DNA from: Chlamydoabsidia padenii
Lineage: Eukaryota > Mucoromycota > Mucoromycetes > Mucorales > Cunninghamellaceae
Assembly: GCA_025330725.1 (NCBI GenBank)
Contig: JAIWND010000004.1
Coordinates: 744,001-808,000, forward strand
DNA length: 64,000 nucleotides
Reading direction: 5' to 3'
In this document: positions 24,726 to 37,371 of the stretch, in pieces
Position numbering within the stretch: the stretch's first letter is position 1
Layout of the letters: every line of letters starts with the position of its first letter
The notes under the pieces: generated by a model
Databases searched by the model: none
Told to the model about the DNA's origin: nothing
What the model saw: only the letters and a program-made list of their open reading frames with translations
Position numbers and translations under genes: made by a program

Positions 24726-26665
24726 ATGAAGAGAATGATGATGAAGAGGATGAAAAAGTAGCTGGTAATGATGCCATTGTTGGTGTTGGTTTCATTGTTT
24801 CTGCCGTGGGTTGATGATGGTGATACTGCTTTTGTTGTTGGTGCTGGTACTTGTTGTTCTTGATATGGTGAGTACCCGAGTTTAATTGAGGTGACAGACC
24901 GATCACATTCTGTTGGTGGTAATTGGATGTCGCAGGAGTAACAGTGGATCGAGCAGAAGGGGCAGAAGAAGCAGGAGCAGGGCCAGTAGGAGGAGTACAA
25001 GTAGTGGCCAGCCTTTTAGGTTCATGATAAGCGATCACTACAGGTTTAGACAGGATGTACTTGCCATTGAAATGTTCCAGAGCAGCCTTTGCATGATCAG
25101 GGCTAGTGAAGCTAACAAATCCATAACCACGAGATTGCTTTGTTCGGGGATTCTTCATCACACGTGCCGAGATAATATGCCCATATCCACGGAAAACATT
25201 ATAGAGATCAGCACTTTTGGCAGCCAAATCCAAATTTTTGATGTAAAGGTTAGTGTAATCGACCACGGAATTCTATATATGTGCATAAATGGTCAATGTG
25301 AGTAATAATAATAAGAATTTATCAATTTATAATCTGTCTTTTACCGAGTCAAGCTTTTTGGTCTTTTGATTGGCCTTGATTATAGGTGAGGAGGTTTGAT
25401 TTTGTTTATTGGACACCAATGAGAAGATGGAGCTAAATTAAGATAAAGGGTGAGCCTTTGTAATGAAGGATTTATCCCGCCCCCTTTCTTTTTGACTAGT
25501 TCCACTTACATTGAGCTTCCATCAATATACTTGTCAGCCTATAATAAAGAAGAAGGTTAATATTGATTATAGATAGACATGCAAAAACCAAATCAACTTG
25601 CCATGTTCACAAAAGCATGATCAGCATCTTGTTGGTCAAAGTACTGAAGTAATGCTGTACCATTAAAAGAAGAATCCTTTTCCACAATAATCTTGCATAA
25701 ACGAATAGGACCAAAAGGGCGGAATAGAGAGTAGAGACTATCATTAGTCATTGACAAGGGTAAGTGATTGATTTGGAAGATAGGAGCATTAGGGACAGGA
25801 TCCTTGACACCATCGGGAGTGATATAGAGTTGTAAACGATGACTATTTTTGAATACGAGTCCATCGTACAATGTATATGCACGATCAGCTAAACATAATA
25901 GGTAAATAAAGTAAGAAAAAAAAAAAGGAGGAGGGTTAGTAAAGTTTCGGATATGCTTTTAAAATAGATGTATTAATCCACACACACACATACACACACA
26001 CTCTCTCTCTCCCTTCTTCTTTTCGTATTCCCCTTCTTCCCCCAAATAACACCCCATATATAAACAAACAATAAAGACACATGTATCCATCCAAGATAAA
26101 CGTGACTATCCATGACACCCTTTTTTGTATTCCCCTTTTCTTTTTTTTTTTTTTTTTTTTTTTTGCAATATCATCATCATTGTTCAAAAAGTATTATATT
26201 TTACCTTGCTCCTTGCTAGCAAATCGGATCCAACCTGTTGCAACATGGTTTTGATACCTATTACGTTGAATCCTATCATAGAAGAAATATGTTTATCCAA
26301 ATTAGTATAATGTAAAATAAGATTTATACATGTTATGGTAGAATGTATTACAAATTAGGACGACAAGATGTCAGCAATGTAACAATGTCAGTATCGTTGA
26401 TGGACTGGGGCACTTCAAAGTACAAAGTGTCAGATACCAGAATTTGACCCCCATAAAAGGTAATATCATACGACTTGGTTTGTTGGTGGTGCTGCATCTG
26501 ATATGATTCTGCATTGGTTCCGATGTTGTTGTGATACTGTTTATATGTTGATGCCCCGGATGATGTTATGGATTCTGAGGATGGTGAGTGATAATGATTG
26601 GCTGTTGGTGTAAAGTCAGTGGTGGGAGTGTTGCTTTTTGATCTTGGCAAATGGACGACAGTCAT
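23915..26665 (-). CDS. RNA-binding protein with three RRMs and a C-terminal MLLE-like domain
   Basis: Seven exons: 26665-26352, 26272-26205, 25888-25602, 25538-25510 (29 nt), 25432-25345, 25272-24178 and 24085-23915, giving 683 aa. RRM1 is about 70-170, RRM2 about 180-255 (IFQINHLPLSMTNDSLYSLF), RRM3 about 268-345 (RNP2 LYIKNL, RNP1 SRGYGFVSF). A Gln/Asn/His-rich linker of about 240 residues follows, including homopolymer N and Q. The C-terminus (about 600-680: LQQKQQLGDILFPHV...SLELLKPLVDKAFFAL) resembles MLLE/PABC domains that bind PAM2 peptides. This order matches the endosomal mRNA transporter Rrm4 of Ustilago; Pes4/Mip6-type and PABP relatives are alternatives. Intron 25601-25539 has a GC donor, and intron 26204-25889 is unusually long (316 nt, CA/TC repeats plus a T run). 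The specific role is inference. Confidence 0.85.
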
Positions 26666-27521
26666 TTTGGTTGTTCTATTAGAGTGGTTCTAGTTACTAT
26701 TTCATTGTTACTTGTTTTCATTATCCTGTTTTTTTTTTCTTTTCTTTTCTTACCAAGATGAATGCAGTAGAATGTTAAAAAGGGTTTTGAGAGAAAAGTA
26801 ACAGAAAGAGAAGTGAAAAATATCGGGGTTTCAAAATCCAGATCAAAGCAAATTTTATACTTTTTGGATACCATCTCCTTTTTTTTTTTTTTTTTCTCTC
26901 TCTTGCAGCAAAAAAAAAAAAGTGCGTGACCTCAATTGCAACAAGCAATCTCAACAAGAAGGCTTGTTCTCGGATATAGAGTGCCCTAGTTCAGTGTAAC
27001 CGTCATCACATCACTCTTTCACCCATAAGATATCTCCACTTAATGCAACTTGTTTGGAGTACAAAAGTAACATTATTTCATTCCTTCCGATCTTCCATTG
27101 CATATAATTCACTATAATTCAAGGAATAGAATATTTTTGTGCATTCGTCCTATAGGCTATGTTCAATTTGATTTATTGCTCACTCACCATCCATTTCAAA
27201 GGAGAGAGACAAGGACACATGATGATAGAGTGCGTTGGTATGAAAAAGTCCGTCATCCAATCAAATTTGAAGTTAAAGTCACACAACGAATTTGCTTGCA
27301 ATTCCGACCCGTCCCCCTTTCTTTTTTTATTTTACCTCTCTCTCTCTCTCTCTCTTTTTCTCTCTTTCTCTCTCTTTTTCTCTCTTTCTCTCTCTCTTTC
27401 CTATCCCACCTTACATTACTTGTGTTTTTTTTTTTGTTTTTGTTTTTTTTTTAATAATACATTCCTTCAATCTTCTTCTTTGTTAATCTTTATTCTTCAG
27501 ACAACAAAGATAAACAATCCA
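26666..27521. other. intergenic: divergent promoter of the RRM protein and atg1
   Basis: Contains the motif at 26823-26839 on the RRM-gene side and a (CT)n tract at about 27338-27402 just upstream of atg1, followed by T-rich leader sequence. No gene is seen. Confidence 0.5.
26823..26839 (+). promoter_or_regulatory. GCGGGATTT-like upstream motif (RRM-MLLE gene)
   Basis: TCGGGGTTTCAAAATCC about 160 bp upstream of the minus-strand start at 26665; core differs from consensus at one position. Confidence 0.4.
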
Positions 27522-30500
27522 ATGACAGCACAAACGAAGAATATATCACCGCATTCTCACGATACGTCCCAAAAGCCAAAATCACAAACTGAATCCACTG
27601 TCGGTAGTTACCTTATCGGTGAAAAGATAGGTCAAGGCTCCTTTGCTACAGTATACAAAGCGCAACATAAAGTAATATTTGAAGAAAACATGACAAAGGA
27701 AAAAAAAGTAAACCTTCATTAATACCACTTCTTCTAATCTTTACTTCTTTGAAATAGGTTACTGGTAAATTGGTGGCTATCAAATCTGTATTACGATCGA
27801 AACTGACAAAGAAGCTATTGGAAAACTTGGAATCCGAAATATCCATTCTTAAAGCTATACGACATGATCACATTGTTGGTTTATCAGAATGCCAGGTATG
27901 TCAACACTGAAAACAACAAACTCTTTTGTCTCTCTATCTCTGTCTGTACTTTACATATATCTCCTATCTTATCTTTTTATCTAACTTTCCCCTTTTTATT
28001 TTTAATATCATATACCATTATTATTTGTAGAAAACTGATACACATATACACCTTGTGATGGACTATTGTACCCTAGGGGATCTCTCTCAGTATATCAAAC
28101 AAGTAAAAGGTGACATTGCGACAAGAGGACCTCTTGGTGGTTTACCCGAAAACACTGTCCGACACTTTTTACAACAACTAAGTATGAAAAACAAAAACAA
28201 AAAAAAACTCACCTCTTGAAATCGTGTAAATCATGCTGACTCTTTTTCTTTACTTTATATATCTATTTAGGTTGTGCTTTGCAATTCTTACGCTCCAAAA
28301 ATCTTGTACATCGTGATATCAAACCTCAGGTAACCAGTGATAAAGTGTGATGATAATTAATGATACTAATATCTTGTATCCTTTTAGAACTTGTTGTTGG
28401 TCTCACCAGATAAGGCAGGACGACGGTCTTCAGAAGCAGACATTCCTATTCTTCAAGTGGCTGATTTTGGATTTGCTCGGTTTTTGCCTAATGCAAGTTT
28501 GGCGGATACTTTATGTGGATCTCCTCTCTATATGGGACCTGAAATTTTATCTTACAAGAAATATGATGCCAAGGCTGATTTATGGAGTGTGGGTGCGGTC
28601 TTGTATGAAATGGTCACGGGTCGTCCTCCTTTCCGTGCTCAAAATCATTTGGAACTACTCAAGAAAATTCAAGAAAACAACGATCTCATTCGATTCCCGG
28701 ACGACAAAAAACCTGGTATGTCCTCTTCGATAGGTGACGACTTGAAGGATCTGATTCGGAAACTACTCAAAAAGGATCCCATTGAACGCATCTCCTTTGA
28801 AGAATTCTTTGCCCATCCTGCAATCTCAAACTATAATGGTCACACAAATGATCGCCCTATTATTCCCTCATCATCATCCTCGTCAACAACTACGTATCGG
28901 CACAGAGTATCAACAACACCTCCACGATTAGACACAAAGCACCGACAAGATCAGCCATCTACTTGTTTTGAAACACCTCCATTTGCTCATTCTTCAACAT
29001 CACCATCGTCTTATCAAGATCCAAGGAAAACAATAATCACATCATCACCAACAAGGCAAAATCAAGGTCGGTATTATAGGTAAGTAAACTAGTCAAACTC
29101 ATCCTATGTAACTATTGCTTATTGGTTTTTATTGTATTTTGTAGAGACAACATCAATGGTAACACTTCTCCGCTTCATTCACATGGAAGGTCTGTGAAGG
29201 CAGTAGAATTTAAGGATTTTATACCCAGCGACTTGCATGAATCAGGGGCGGTGAATGAAAGAGCGACTGGTCATGGTGATGACGACGGATACGTGATGTT
29301 GAACAAACAACTCATTGAAACAAACCAATTTGCTGATGGTAAGGAAGGGAAATGTCTTGTAAGTTGATCTAACTATATATTTTTATCATCATCATTATTA
29401 TTAGAAGTCAATAATCCATCTCGGGAACAATCTGTGGGTCAAGTAGCCATACCAAGAAGAAAGTCCTCCTCTTCTTCTTCCTCATCCATGTACTCTGATC
29501 AAACTGGTTATCCTACTTCATCCACCTCACCCAATACACCACCCTTTGTCATATCTCGAGAAAGGAGAATAAGTGCTGGCTCGGCGGGATCTGCTCTGGC
29601 AAGAGCGTTATCTATGGCTAGTGAACGACTCTTTGGTACCGGCAACTCTCCGCCCAATTACAACAGACTACAACAAACGATGGTGGGCTCTCCTCGCGGA
29701 TTCTTGATCATGGGTGCTGGCCACAATGGAAGACAGACGGGTGGAGAAGAAGTCGATCTGAACAACAACAATAGCGGTGACATTGACAATGACGACAATC
29801 GGGCGATGATCATGATAGAAAAGGCCGCTTGTATGGGTCATGCGGTAGCCAAGTTTGCCGACACCAAATTTGAACTACTTGTCAGCGGTCATGGTGGTAC
29901 GAATGAATCTAATCTTGCTGGGGAGGCACTGGTGTTACATTTAAAAGCCCTCTCGTTATTGGAACTTGGATTCGAAATGGCAAAAAAGTACTGGCATCGA
30001 CGACGCTTTTCTGACAATCAACAAGAGTCATCATCTCGATCCTCGGCTGTACGTTTGAATGATGCGGTACAGTGGATGCGGGAACGATTTAACGAATGCT
30101 TGGACCGAGCATCATTTGAAAAGTCGAAATGCGATCAGATGGATTCGACCAATAGTGACTCGTCGGGCAATAATCCTTGTGTGGAAAAGCTGCTTTATGA
30201 TCGGGCTCTGGAAATGGTAAAGAAATGTAAATATATAACAACTTTATGCTAACTCTTCTCTGGATTCGAATAGAGTCGGGCAGCTGCTGTGAATGAACTT
30301 GTTGGGGAAAACATCGCCGAGGTAAGTCTATATATGAAATAGAAGAGAATTCCTCAAACACTTGACAACTCCTTTTTTTATTTTTAGTGTGAACAAGATT
30401 ATCGAACAGCCATTTGGATGCTAGAAGCTATATTGGAAGTATGCGACGATAAAGATATGACGATCGAGGAAGATGATCGAAAGATTATCAACAAATGTAA

Positions 30501-30646
30501 GTAATAGAAGATGGATGATATCATACAATGGCGAAACTTTATCTCCTGTAACTAATCGATCTTCTATAGTCATTGATTCTATTCAACAACGTATATCTGT
30601 CCTACGAAACAAGATAAAAGAACAAAATGAACACCAATACCCATAA
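27522..30646 (+). CDS. atg1: Atg1 (ULK-type) autophagy initiation kinase
   Basis: Ser/Thr kinase that starts autophagosome formation with Atg13 and Atg17. Ten exons: 27522-27671, 27758-27895, 28031-28181, 28271-28329, 28388-29079, 29145-29338, 29405-30216, 30274-30321, 30388-30496 and 30570-30646; 809 aa. Kinase domain about 29-330: glycine loop [18 protein letters not shown] lysine, catalytic loop [13 protein letters not shown] (split by intron 4), DFGFARF, and [11 protein letters not shown], a strongly Atg1-like activation segment. The middle is low-complexity. YVML at about 446-449, preceded by DDDG, fits an Atg8-interacting motif like that of yeast Atg1. The C-terminal ~250 residues ([19 protein letters not shown] ... 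[16 protein letters not shown]) correspond to the tMIT domain that binds Atg13. AATAAA near 30847. Confidence 0.96.
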
Positions 30647-31555
30647 CATCATGGATCTGACTATAGCACAACACAATCAACAATACCAGCAACAAGTATG
30701 ACACTATATAACGAAGAATGGTGGTTACTTTTGTATACTTGATATTACTTATTCCCCCCCTTCTCACTCTTACTCTTTGTATACACTGTTTAGTTATTTG
30801 TATATATCAATTCAATGTCTATTCTTCTTTTTAGTATTCTCATTCATAATAAAACTTTTTTTTTTTATTGTCTTTTTATACAATGGTATTGATCCTGCAG
30901 CATGGTAATGTAGGATAAATTTAAAATCCCGACTTGGGGAAGACGCGATAATTTTTTTTTTCTTATTTGGTAGACTTTTTTCTTTTTTCTTTTTCTCTTC
31001 TTTTTTTTTCGTTTTTTTTTGTTTTGTAAACTGAATACACTCACTTGATAATGTAAGTTGAAAAGATTAACATGACTAGGATAGATGCTTGATGGTGGGG
31101 ACACCTGCTTGCTGCTTGATAAACACATAAAGTCAGCTTTTAACACCGCCGGGTAGAAAGGAAAACCTCTTTATGTTCTGGCTCTCTTTTATTCCATTCA
31201 CAACCTCTTTTTAACATTACACACTCTTATGACAACTTTAATCTTCTTTATACAACCTTCCATTTACGCCTCATCATACTCAACTTTATATTTCCCTCTT
31301 CCCTCTTCCCTCTCTCTCTTTACTTTATCCTTATCCTATACACTTGTCCTTTACTTGTTTTTGTTTTTTTTTTGTTTTACTTTCTATCCAGCTGGTGCAT
31401 GGTATGACTATAAAACTATGGGTGGCTTACTACATAGTTTTCTACTTGTGTGATATTACCCCTTCTTGTTTATGTTTATCTTGGACTACTGCATTTTTAA
31501 TACTCCGTCATCAATTATTAACTAGCTTTTTTGATTGCATAGACTTTGGCCAACG
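30647..31555. other. intergenic: atg1 3' UTR and leader of the Zn2Cys6 gene
   Basis: Holds the atg1 polyadenylation region, one motif copy (TTTAAAATCCCGAC, about 30920-30932) and a T/C-rich leader. CATAG at 31537-31541 could be the acceptor of a 5' UTR intron just before the ATG. ORFs on both strands here are low-complexity. Confidence 0.45.
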
Positions 31556-32541
31556 ATGGATCAAGCTGCTAACCTCACTGTACAACAACAAACACCAGCC
31601 CCGGCTCCTTTACCTGGTCAAACGACGTCTTATTTGTCTCAATCTCAACAACCTCAACAAAAGAGGAAACAGGTCAAGAATGCATGTAGTAAGTAAAATC
31701 AAGGAAAAGCTGAGAATGAATCTAACAACTTTCTTTTTTTTTTTTTTTCATCCTTAGCCAATTGCCAAAAAGCTTGCAAGAAATGTGAAGACGTTAGACC
31801 CTGTGTACGTTGTGTCAAGTATGGAATCTCGGAAACGTGTGTGAGCTCTGTGCGCAAGGAACGGAGAAAGGGGGTCAGAAGAGGACCTTACCGACGAAAG
31901 GGGCAACAAGGTAAAACAAAAGGAAAAAAAAACAGTGGGATCAAATCTTAATAGTGATTTCAATTTACTCTATAGATAATGACGAAGGTCATACAACCAC
32001 AAATGCACCTGATTCTCAGGCGACAACAACAGCAACAACAACACCCACCTCTGATGGTCAACATGGTGTGACTTATGCTCCTATCATTGGTCATAATGGT
32101 CTCCCCGATTATGGATATCCTGCAAACTTGCACCAGTATAACTTTGGTGCCCTTTACGAACCTGATAAGCTTCCTCCATCTGGTTTCTACAGTATGGGTC
32201 CACCAATGTATCCTTATCAAATGGTGCTTGATCAAGTCAAAGGGAATCAACCACCTTATTCTTATCCACCTCATATGATGATACCTCCTTATCCTTCTCA
32301 CGACAAGGAACAAGCACCATCTTCTCAACTAGCCACTCTGGAGCATGATACCAAGGATGATTCGAAGGATACAGCAAAGACTCAACCGATGACACCTGTG
32401 CCTAGCTCGTCATCGTCCTCACTCACCACATCATCTCCTGCGTCCAATGAAGAAGATGATCCAAACAAGTTTGCTCGGCTAACTGAACTATGCTCGGCGG
32501 CATTAGATCAAGGTGGTGTCTCTACAACAACTTCTGATTGA
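31556..32541 (+). CDS. Zn2Cys6 (binuclear cluster) transcription factor, short form
   Basis: Putative DNA-binding regulator, 283 aa. Exons 31556-31688, 31758-31910 and 31976-32541. The cluster begins at the first splice junction: C44-TN-C47-(6)-C54-(5)-C60-VR-C63-(8)-C72, matching C-x2-C-x6-C-x5-C-x2-C-x8-C. It is followed by a very basic stretch, RKERRKGVRRGPYRRK (about 77-92), as in the mucoralean 'KRGPYK' subgroup. The rest is Tyr/Pro/Ser/Thr-rich with no fungal MHR domain, and ends with FARLTELCSAALDQ. An extra Cys at 51 lies inside the first loop. Start: first ATG after a likely leader intron. Targets unknown. Confidence 0.88.
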
Positions 32542-33298
32542 TGGTCTTATCTTTTTAGCGTAGCTTTTTAATCCCTAATCCCCCTTATATGATATATATA
32601 TGGTGGTATTATTTTGCTTGTTATCTCTTCTTCTTTATACATATCCAAAACAATAAAGTTAAAACAAAAAAATATATATATAAATATACTCGAACCCTTA
32701 AATGATGTACAACGACTGGATTCATGAATTATTAGCATAGCACGACGTCTCTGGATGTCTTTCTTCAGGGCCGCTAATTACTATGTTTGGATTTTAAAGT
32801 GCGACTTTTTTGTTAGCATTTTACTTGAATCACCAATACTTGGACAATATTGACAAAAACCCTTCGATTTTCGTTGTGTTCGATACATGAAGAGCCTATC
32901 TATTACTAGATCTAAAGAAAATGGTACATCAGTATACAGGAAACGAAATTAGACCCGATTCCATCAGGATAAAGTTGCCTGCAGCAGCGAGAATGTTTAG
33001 AGTGACTAGGTGAGGATGTATTAGAATACCAACATTATGCAGTTGATTATGTAGGTAAGAGTTGTATAAAAGACAAGAATTGACCTACGGATACCAAGGA
33101 TGTTGTTTATTTAAGTTTTCTTTATTATGCAAAAGTAAAAATAAAAAAAAAGAAGAGCTAATTTCTACTAGACTATATCGTATGAGTATTATATATAAGA
33201 GTAAAACGACAAAAAAAAAAGGAGGGAGGAGGGAAAAGGGGGAATTTAAAACAGTGTATAGACATTATCCAATGATCCAAGGTGAGAGAGTGACTAGC
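32542..33298. other. intergenic: convergent 3' ends
   Basis: Between the Zn2Cys6 gene and the minus-strand pro3. No coding region is recognised; the 128-codon frame at 33062-33448 mainly overlaps pro3 antisense sequence and low-complexity DNA. Confidence 0.5.
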
Positions 33299-34300
33299 CT
33301 ACTCTTTCCCAAATTCTTCAGCCAATTCCCGACTTCGTCCATCTGCGGCAAAAATAGCGTCGTGCATGACTTGACGGATATTACCAGCTTCCAAGACCTT
33401 GAGAGCAGCTTCTGTGGTTCCCTTGGGAGAAGTGACCTTGCGACGTAGAGTAGCCAAATCATCTTCGCTTTCCATAGCCATCTTGGCGGCACCAAGACAT
33501 GTTTGTAATGTGAGGGCCTTGGCATCTTCCACCGATAATCCAGCTTCAACACCCGCATTTTCTATTATTCCCCGCCCAACAAAAAGGAGACAAGTGAGTG
33601 ATGTGAGTCATCTTTTTCGTTTGAGGTGCATATCCCTTTTCCGTCTATCCTTTTTTTTTTTTTTTTTTTTTTTCCTTTACTTACGCATAGCTTCCATAAT
33701 TAAAAAGTAGTAAGCTGGACCACTTCCACTGACTGCCGTGACAGCATCAATCAAAGGTTCCTTGTCGACCCAAGAGATATGTTTACAGACCGCACCTAAA
33801 AGAGATTCAGTCAAATGTCGTTGATCGGCAGAGACACAACCAGGGACGGCATAGCACCCGACGGCACCTTGACCAATCAAAGCAGGTGTGTTGGGCATCA
33901 GACGGATCAAGGGCAAGGCGTCACCTAAATTCAACCAGTGGCGAATCGAAGTCGTACTGATCCCAGCAGCAATAGAGATCAACAAGGGAAATGTCGCACT
34001 GTTTGAATGTTGTTGTTCATGTAAGAAGGGTTGAAGATCCAACATGACCGTCTTCATGATCTGAGGTTTGACAGCAAACACCACCACCTGAGGTTTTTCT
34101 TGTTCAAGCATATCTTCACTGTTGTTGTAACCTTTTACCGATGGGTACTTTTGTTTCATATAGTCACATCGTTCACGAGAAGGTTCACTAAAGACCAGAC
34201 GGTATTGTGCATCTTGACAGAGTCCACCAAGGATCGCTTCAGCCATGTTGCCGCCTCCGATAAAAGCAATACTATATGATTGAGGTGTTTTGGCGTGCAT
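33299..34300 (-). CDS. pro3: pyrroline-5-carboxylate reductase
   Basis: Last step of proline synthesis: reduces 1-pyrroline-5-carboxylate to proline with NAD(P)H. Exons 34300-33685 and 33561-33299; 292 aa, a usual fungal length. The N-terminal dinucleotide-binding motif is FIGGGNMAEAILGG (about 13-26). Family signatures follow: FAVKPQIM, ISIAAGIS, LIRLMPNTPALIGQGAVG and AVSGSGPAYYFLIMEAM, then the helical C-terminal domain with TLQTCLGAAKMA and TSPKGTTEAALKVLE. The intron falls after ...LIMEAM, and the splice restores QNAGVEAGL. No targeting peptide is apparent, so a cytosolic enzyme is likely. A motif copy lies about 127 bp upstream. Confidence 0.97.
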
Positions 34301-34426
34301 TGCTATATAAAAGTAGAGTAAAAAGAAGAAGAAGTATAGATTGATTTAAAAAAGTATAAAGTGGAAGAAAGAAAAATAAACTCTTTCATTCCCATTTTAT
34401 ATTGGAGAATGAAATTCAGAGTAGCT

Positions 34427-34440
34427 GCGGGATTCGAATT
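34427..34440 (+). promoter_or_regulatory. GCGGGATTT-type upstream motif (pro3)
   Basis: GCGGGATTCGAATT about 127 bp upstream of the pro3 start, overlapping the palindrome ATTCGAAT. Confidence 0.45.
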
Positions 34441-34744
34441 ATCCACCGTCTTTTTTTGGAAACTACCGAGATGGCTTGGAAGATCGATGATTGGTGATTC
34501 AAGACAGGTCTGATAATTTGGTTTTTTCATGCCATGAATCAAAAACGAATCCATTAGCAATGGCATCAATCAAAGGCATAATATCAGGTTGATAGCAAAA
34601 TGGACAGGATATAGTATATCCATTTCAGATATAAGAAACCCATGTTTTGTTAAAAAGAAGGGGAAGATCTTTGAATCTGGTCAAATTGTCTGTGATGGGT
34701 CTATCTCCCTCCCTTACCCACAGCGGATGATCCTCACACGTTTA

Positions 34745-34760
34745 TTTTTCAAATCCCGAA
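34745..34760 (-). promoter_or_regulatory. GCGGGATTT-type upstream motif (arf6)
   Basis: TTTTTCAAATCCCGAAT about 240 bp upstream of the arf6 start; AT-rich on both sides. Confidence 0.4.
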
Positions 34761-34999
34761 TTTTTTCTGAATCTTTGCCCCTCCTTTTTTTTTTTTTTTT
34801 TTTTTCTTCTTCTCTCTCTCTTCTATTTTCTTCTTCTCATCCTCCTATCAAAAAACATTATACATAAAATACTATTTGAACACAACTCGTTTTACTTTTT
34901 TAGGAAACCCTAAATCAAACAACAAAACTCTCTTCATCCAACCTTTATACGACCCGTCATATATACTTTACTGATACCCTTTCTCACCTGCTATTCACC

Positions 35000-35737
<738 letters not shown>

Positions 35738-35894
35738 ATCAGTATATATCCCCCCTCCTCCTCCTCCTCCTCCCTCTTCCTACCCTTAATTATAGTCCAC
35801 ACATTCCCCCCCCCACACACACACTCTTCATTTATCTTGATTAATAAAACAACAACAACATTAATCTCTGTTTTTTATTTAACTTGTTATGATA

Positions 35895-37129
35895 TTACAA
35901 TGTAAAGTGATGATGGTGTGGATGATGTGGATGACAAAGTTTTATAGATTGGACCCAACTCGATTCCAAACATTGGGTGATTCCCCATCGAGTCTCGGAA
36001 TCAGGATTCAACATGGCCAAGATGCAAGTCTGAAGATCAGGATCACATCGACTGACTGCCCACCATAACCCATTTTGTCTCTGTTTGAGGAACGTGGCAT
36101 AGTGTGGATCTTGCATGGTCGCCTGTAAAAAGGGGATCTGTCGGTACAAAAGACAGTAAAAAGTGATGGCGGCACTCCAAATGTCCATGGCTAAACCATC
36201 ATAGTCTAACGTTGTGAACAGCTCGGGTGGCCAATAAGGTGTGGATCCGCATAATCCTTGACAGATCACATCTGACTTTCCAGCAGTTTGATAAGCTACA
36301 CCGAAATCTGTGATCTTCAGTACCCCGTCTGTTGTCATTAATAAATTATCAGGTTTGATATCCCGATGCGCGATCCCTCGTTCATGCAGATCTGCAAGTC
36401 CTAAAAGCAGCTGTTTAAATAGACAATCCATAGCATCGCTCGTCAAATCAATCTGCTGAAGAATAGAAAGTACATCTCCTCCACCGCACTATTTGCTGAC
36501 ATAATAAGTTTTTGTCTTTATAAAAGTTGAAAGGGACTTACATATTCCATCACAGTACACCAACGGCCTCGGCGGTCTTTTAAAATATCAATGACGGTAA
36601 TAGCATGAATCGAGTGCTCCAATGCCTTTGTGATCAGAAACTCTTGTTTCAATCGATGATAAAAAGTAGTTTGTGACTCTTCATTAGGGTTACGGCGATG
36701 ATGTCTTTTGATAGCCAACACAGTAGGGGCAGGCTTTTTGTGATTGTTGAAAAAAAGCGGTGGGGTTTGAAAAATTGAGGAGAAAGAAGGGGTCAAAAGA
36801 TAGATTGTGGCGGACCCTCCTTTCCCCACCTTTTTTGTCTTTTTGTAATGGCGGTACTTTTCATGTAATAGCAAAGGATTGCTTTTATCCAATAGAGAAA
36901 AGTCATCGTTACAAGAACGAGGGTCTTGCAGAGAAATGGATCGACGGATTGGCACATCCTCGACAGGGTGATGGCAGGTGGATAAAGCTGAAGCGGGATC
37001 AACTTTGGATTTTTTCTCTTCTGCGTCGGAATGTGAATTTACTGAAAACAGCATGAACGACTTTTTCTTGGTGATGGATTTCAGGTACCCCAGACTGGGT
37101 CGCTTTGATAAACTTGATGAATAGTTCAT
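35895..37129 (-). CDS. Ser/Thr protein kinase, Hal4/Hal5/Npr1-like
   Basis: Resembles the fungal kinases that control potassium and nutrient transporter stability (Sat4/Hal4, Hal5, Npr1). Exons 37129-36542 and 36488-35895; 393 aa. The N-terminal ~90 residues are Ser-rich with basic phospho-site-like motifs. The kinase domain runs about 93-380: [19 protein letters not shown] with the ATP lysine, [13 protein letters not shown], catalytic [18 protein letters not shown] and a substituted APE motif (WPPEL). All catalytic residues are present. An insert in the N-lobe after the glycine loop ([13 protein letters not shown]) is like that of the Hal/Npr group. A His-rich tail closes the protein. Assignment to the subfamily is moderate. 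Confidence 0.85.
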
Positions 37130-37350
37130 GATTATTAAAATAGGCTCAATAATAGTTGGTTAACGTATAAAAAAGTATATGGAAAAGAGAGAAGAGAAAG
37201 GGAGAATGGTAGGAAAAGGTTGTTTATATAACAAAAAAAAAAAAAAAAAAAAGTGAATGAATAGGCCAATTTTGGTAAAGACCAGAAAAAGCAAGGTCAT
37301 TATCATTCATTCATCCCTTGTCTTTCGCCCACCTCCCTCTGTGTCTGTTT

Positions 37351-37371
37351 CCCGGGATTCGATTTCGAATT
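37351..37371 (+). promoter_or_regulatory. GCGGGATTT-type upstream motif (Hal/Npr kinase)
   Basis: CCCGGGATTCGATTTCGAAT about 222 bp upstream of the kinase start at 37129, with overlapping palindromic elements. Confidence 0.4.

Larger units (their letters stand above)
34301..34999. other. intergenic: divergent promoter of pro3 and arf6
   Basis: Two motif copies face the two genes, at 34427-34440 and 34745-34760. A T run at about 34786-34805 and a CT-rich leader precede arf6. No gene is seen. Confidence 0.55.

Noticed and set aside
31344..31757. 137-codon ORF overlapping the start of the Zn2Cys6 gene
   Set aside because: Hydrophobic/low-complexity product in another frame across the leader and first exon; the Zn2Cys6 frame is clearly the real one.
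34427..34440. tRNA T-loop-like string (GATTCGAATT)
   Set aside because: No cloverleaf can be built around it; it belongs to the recurring upstream motif. I found no convincing tRNA or rRNA gene anywhere in the window.
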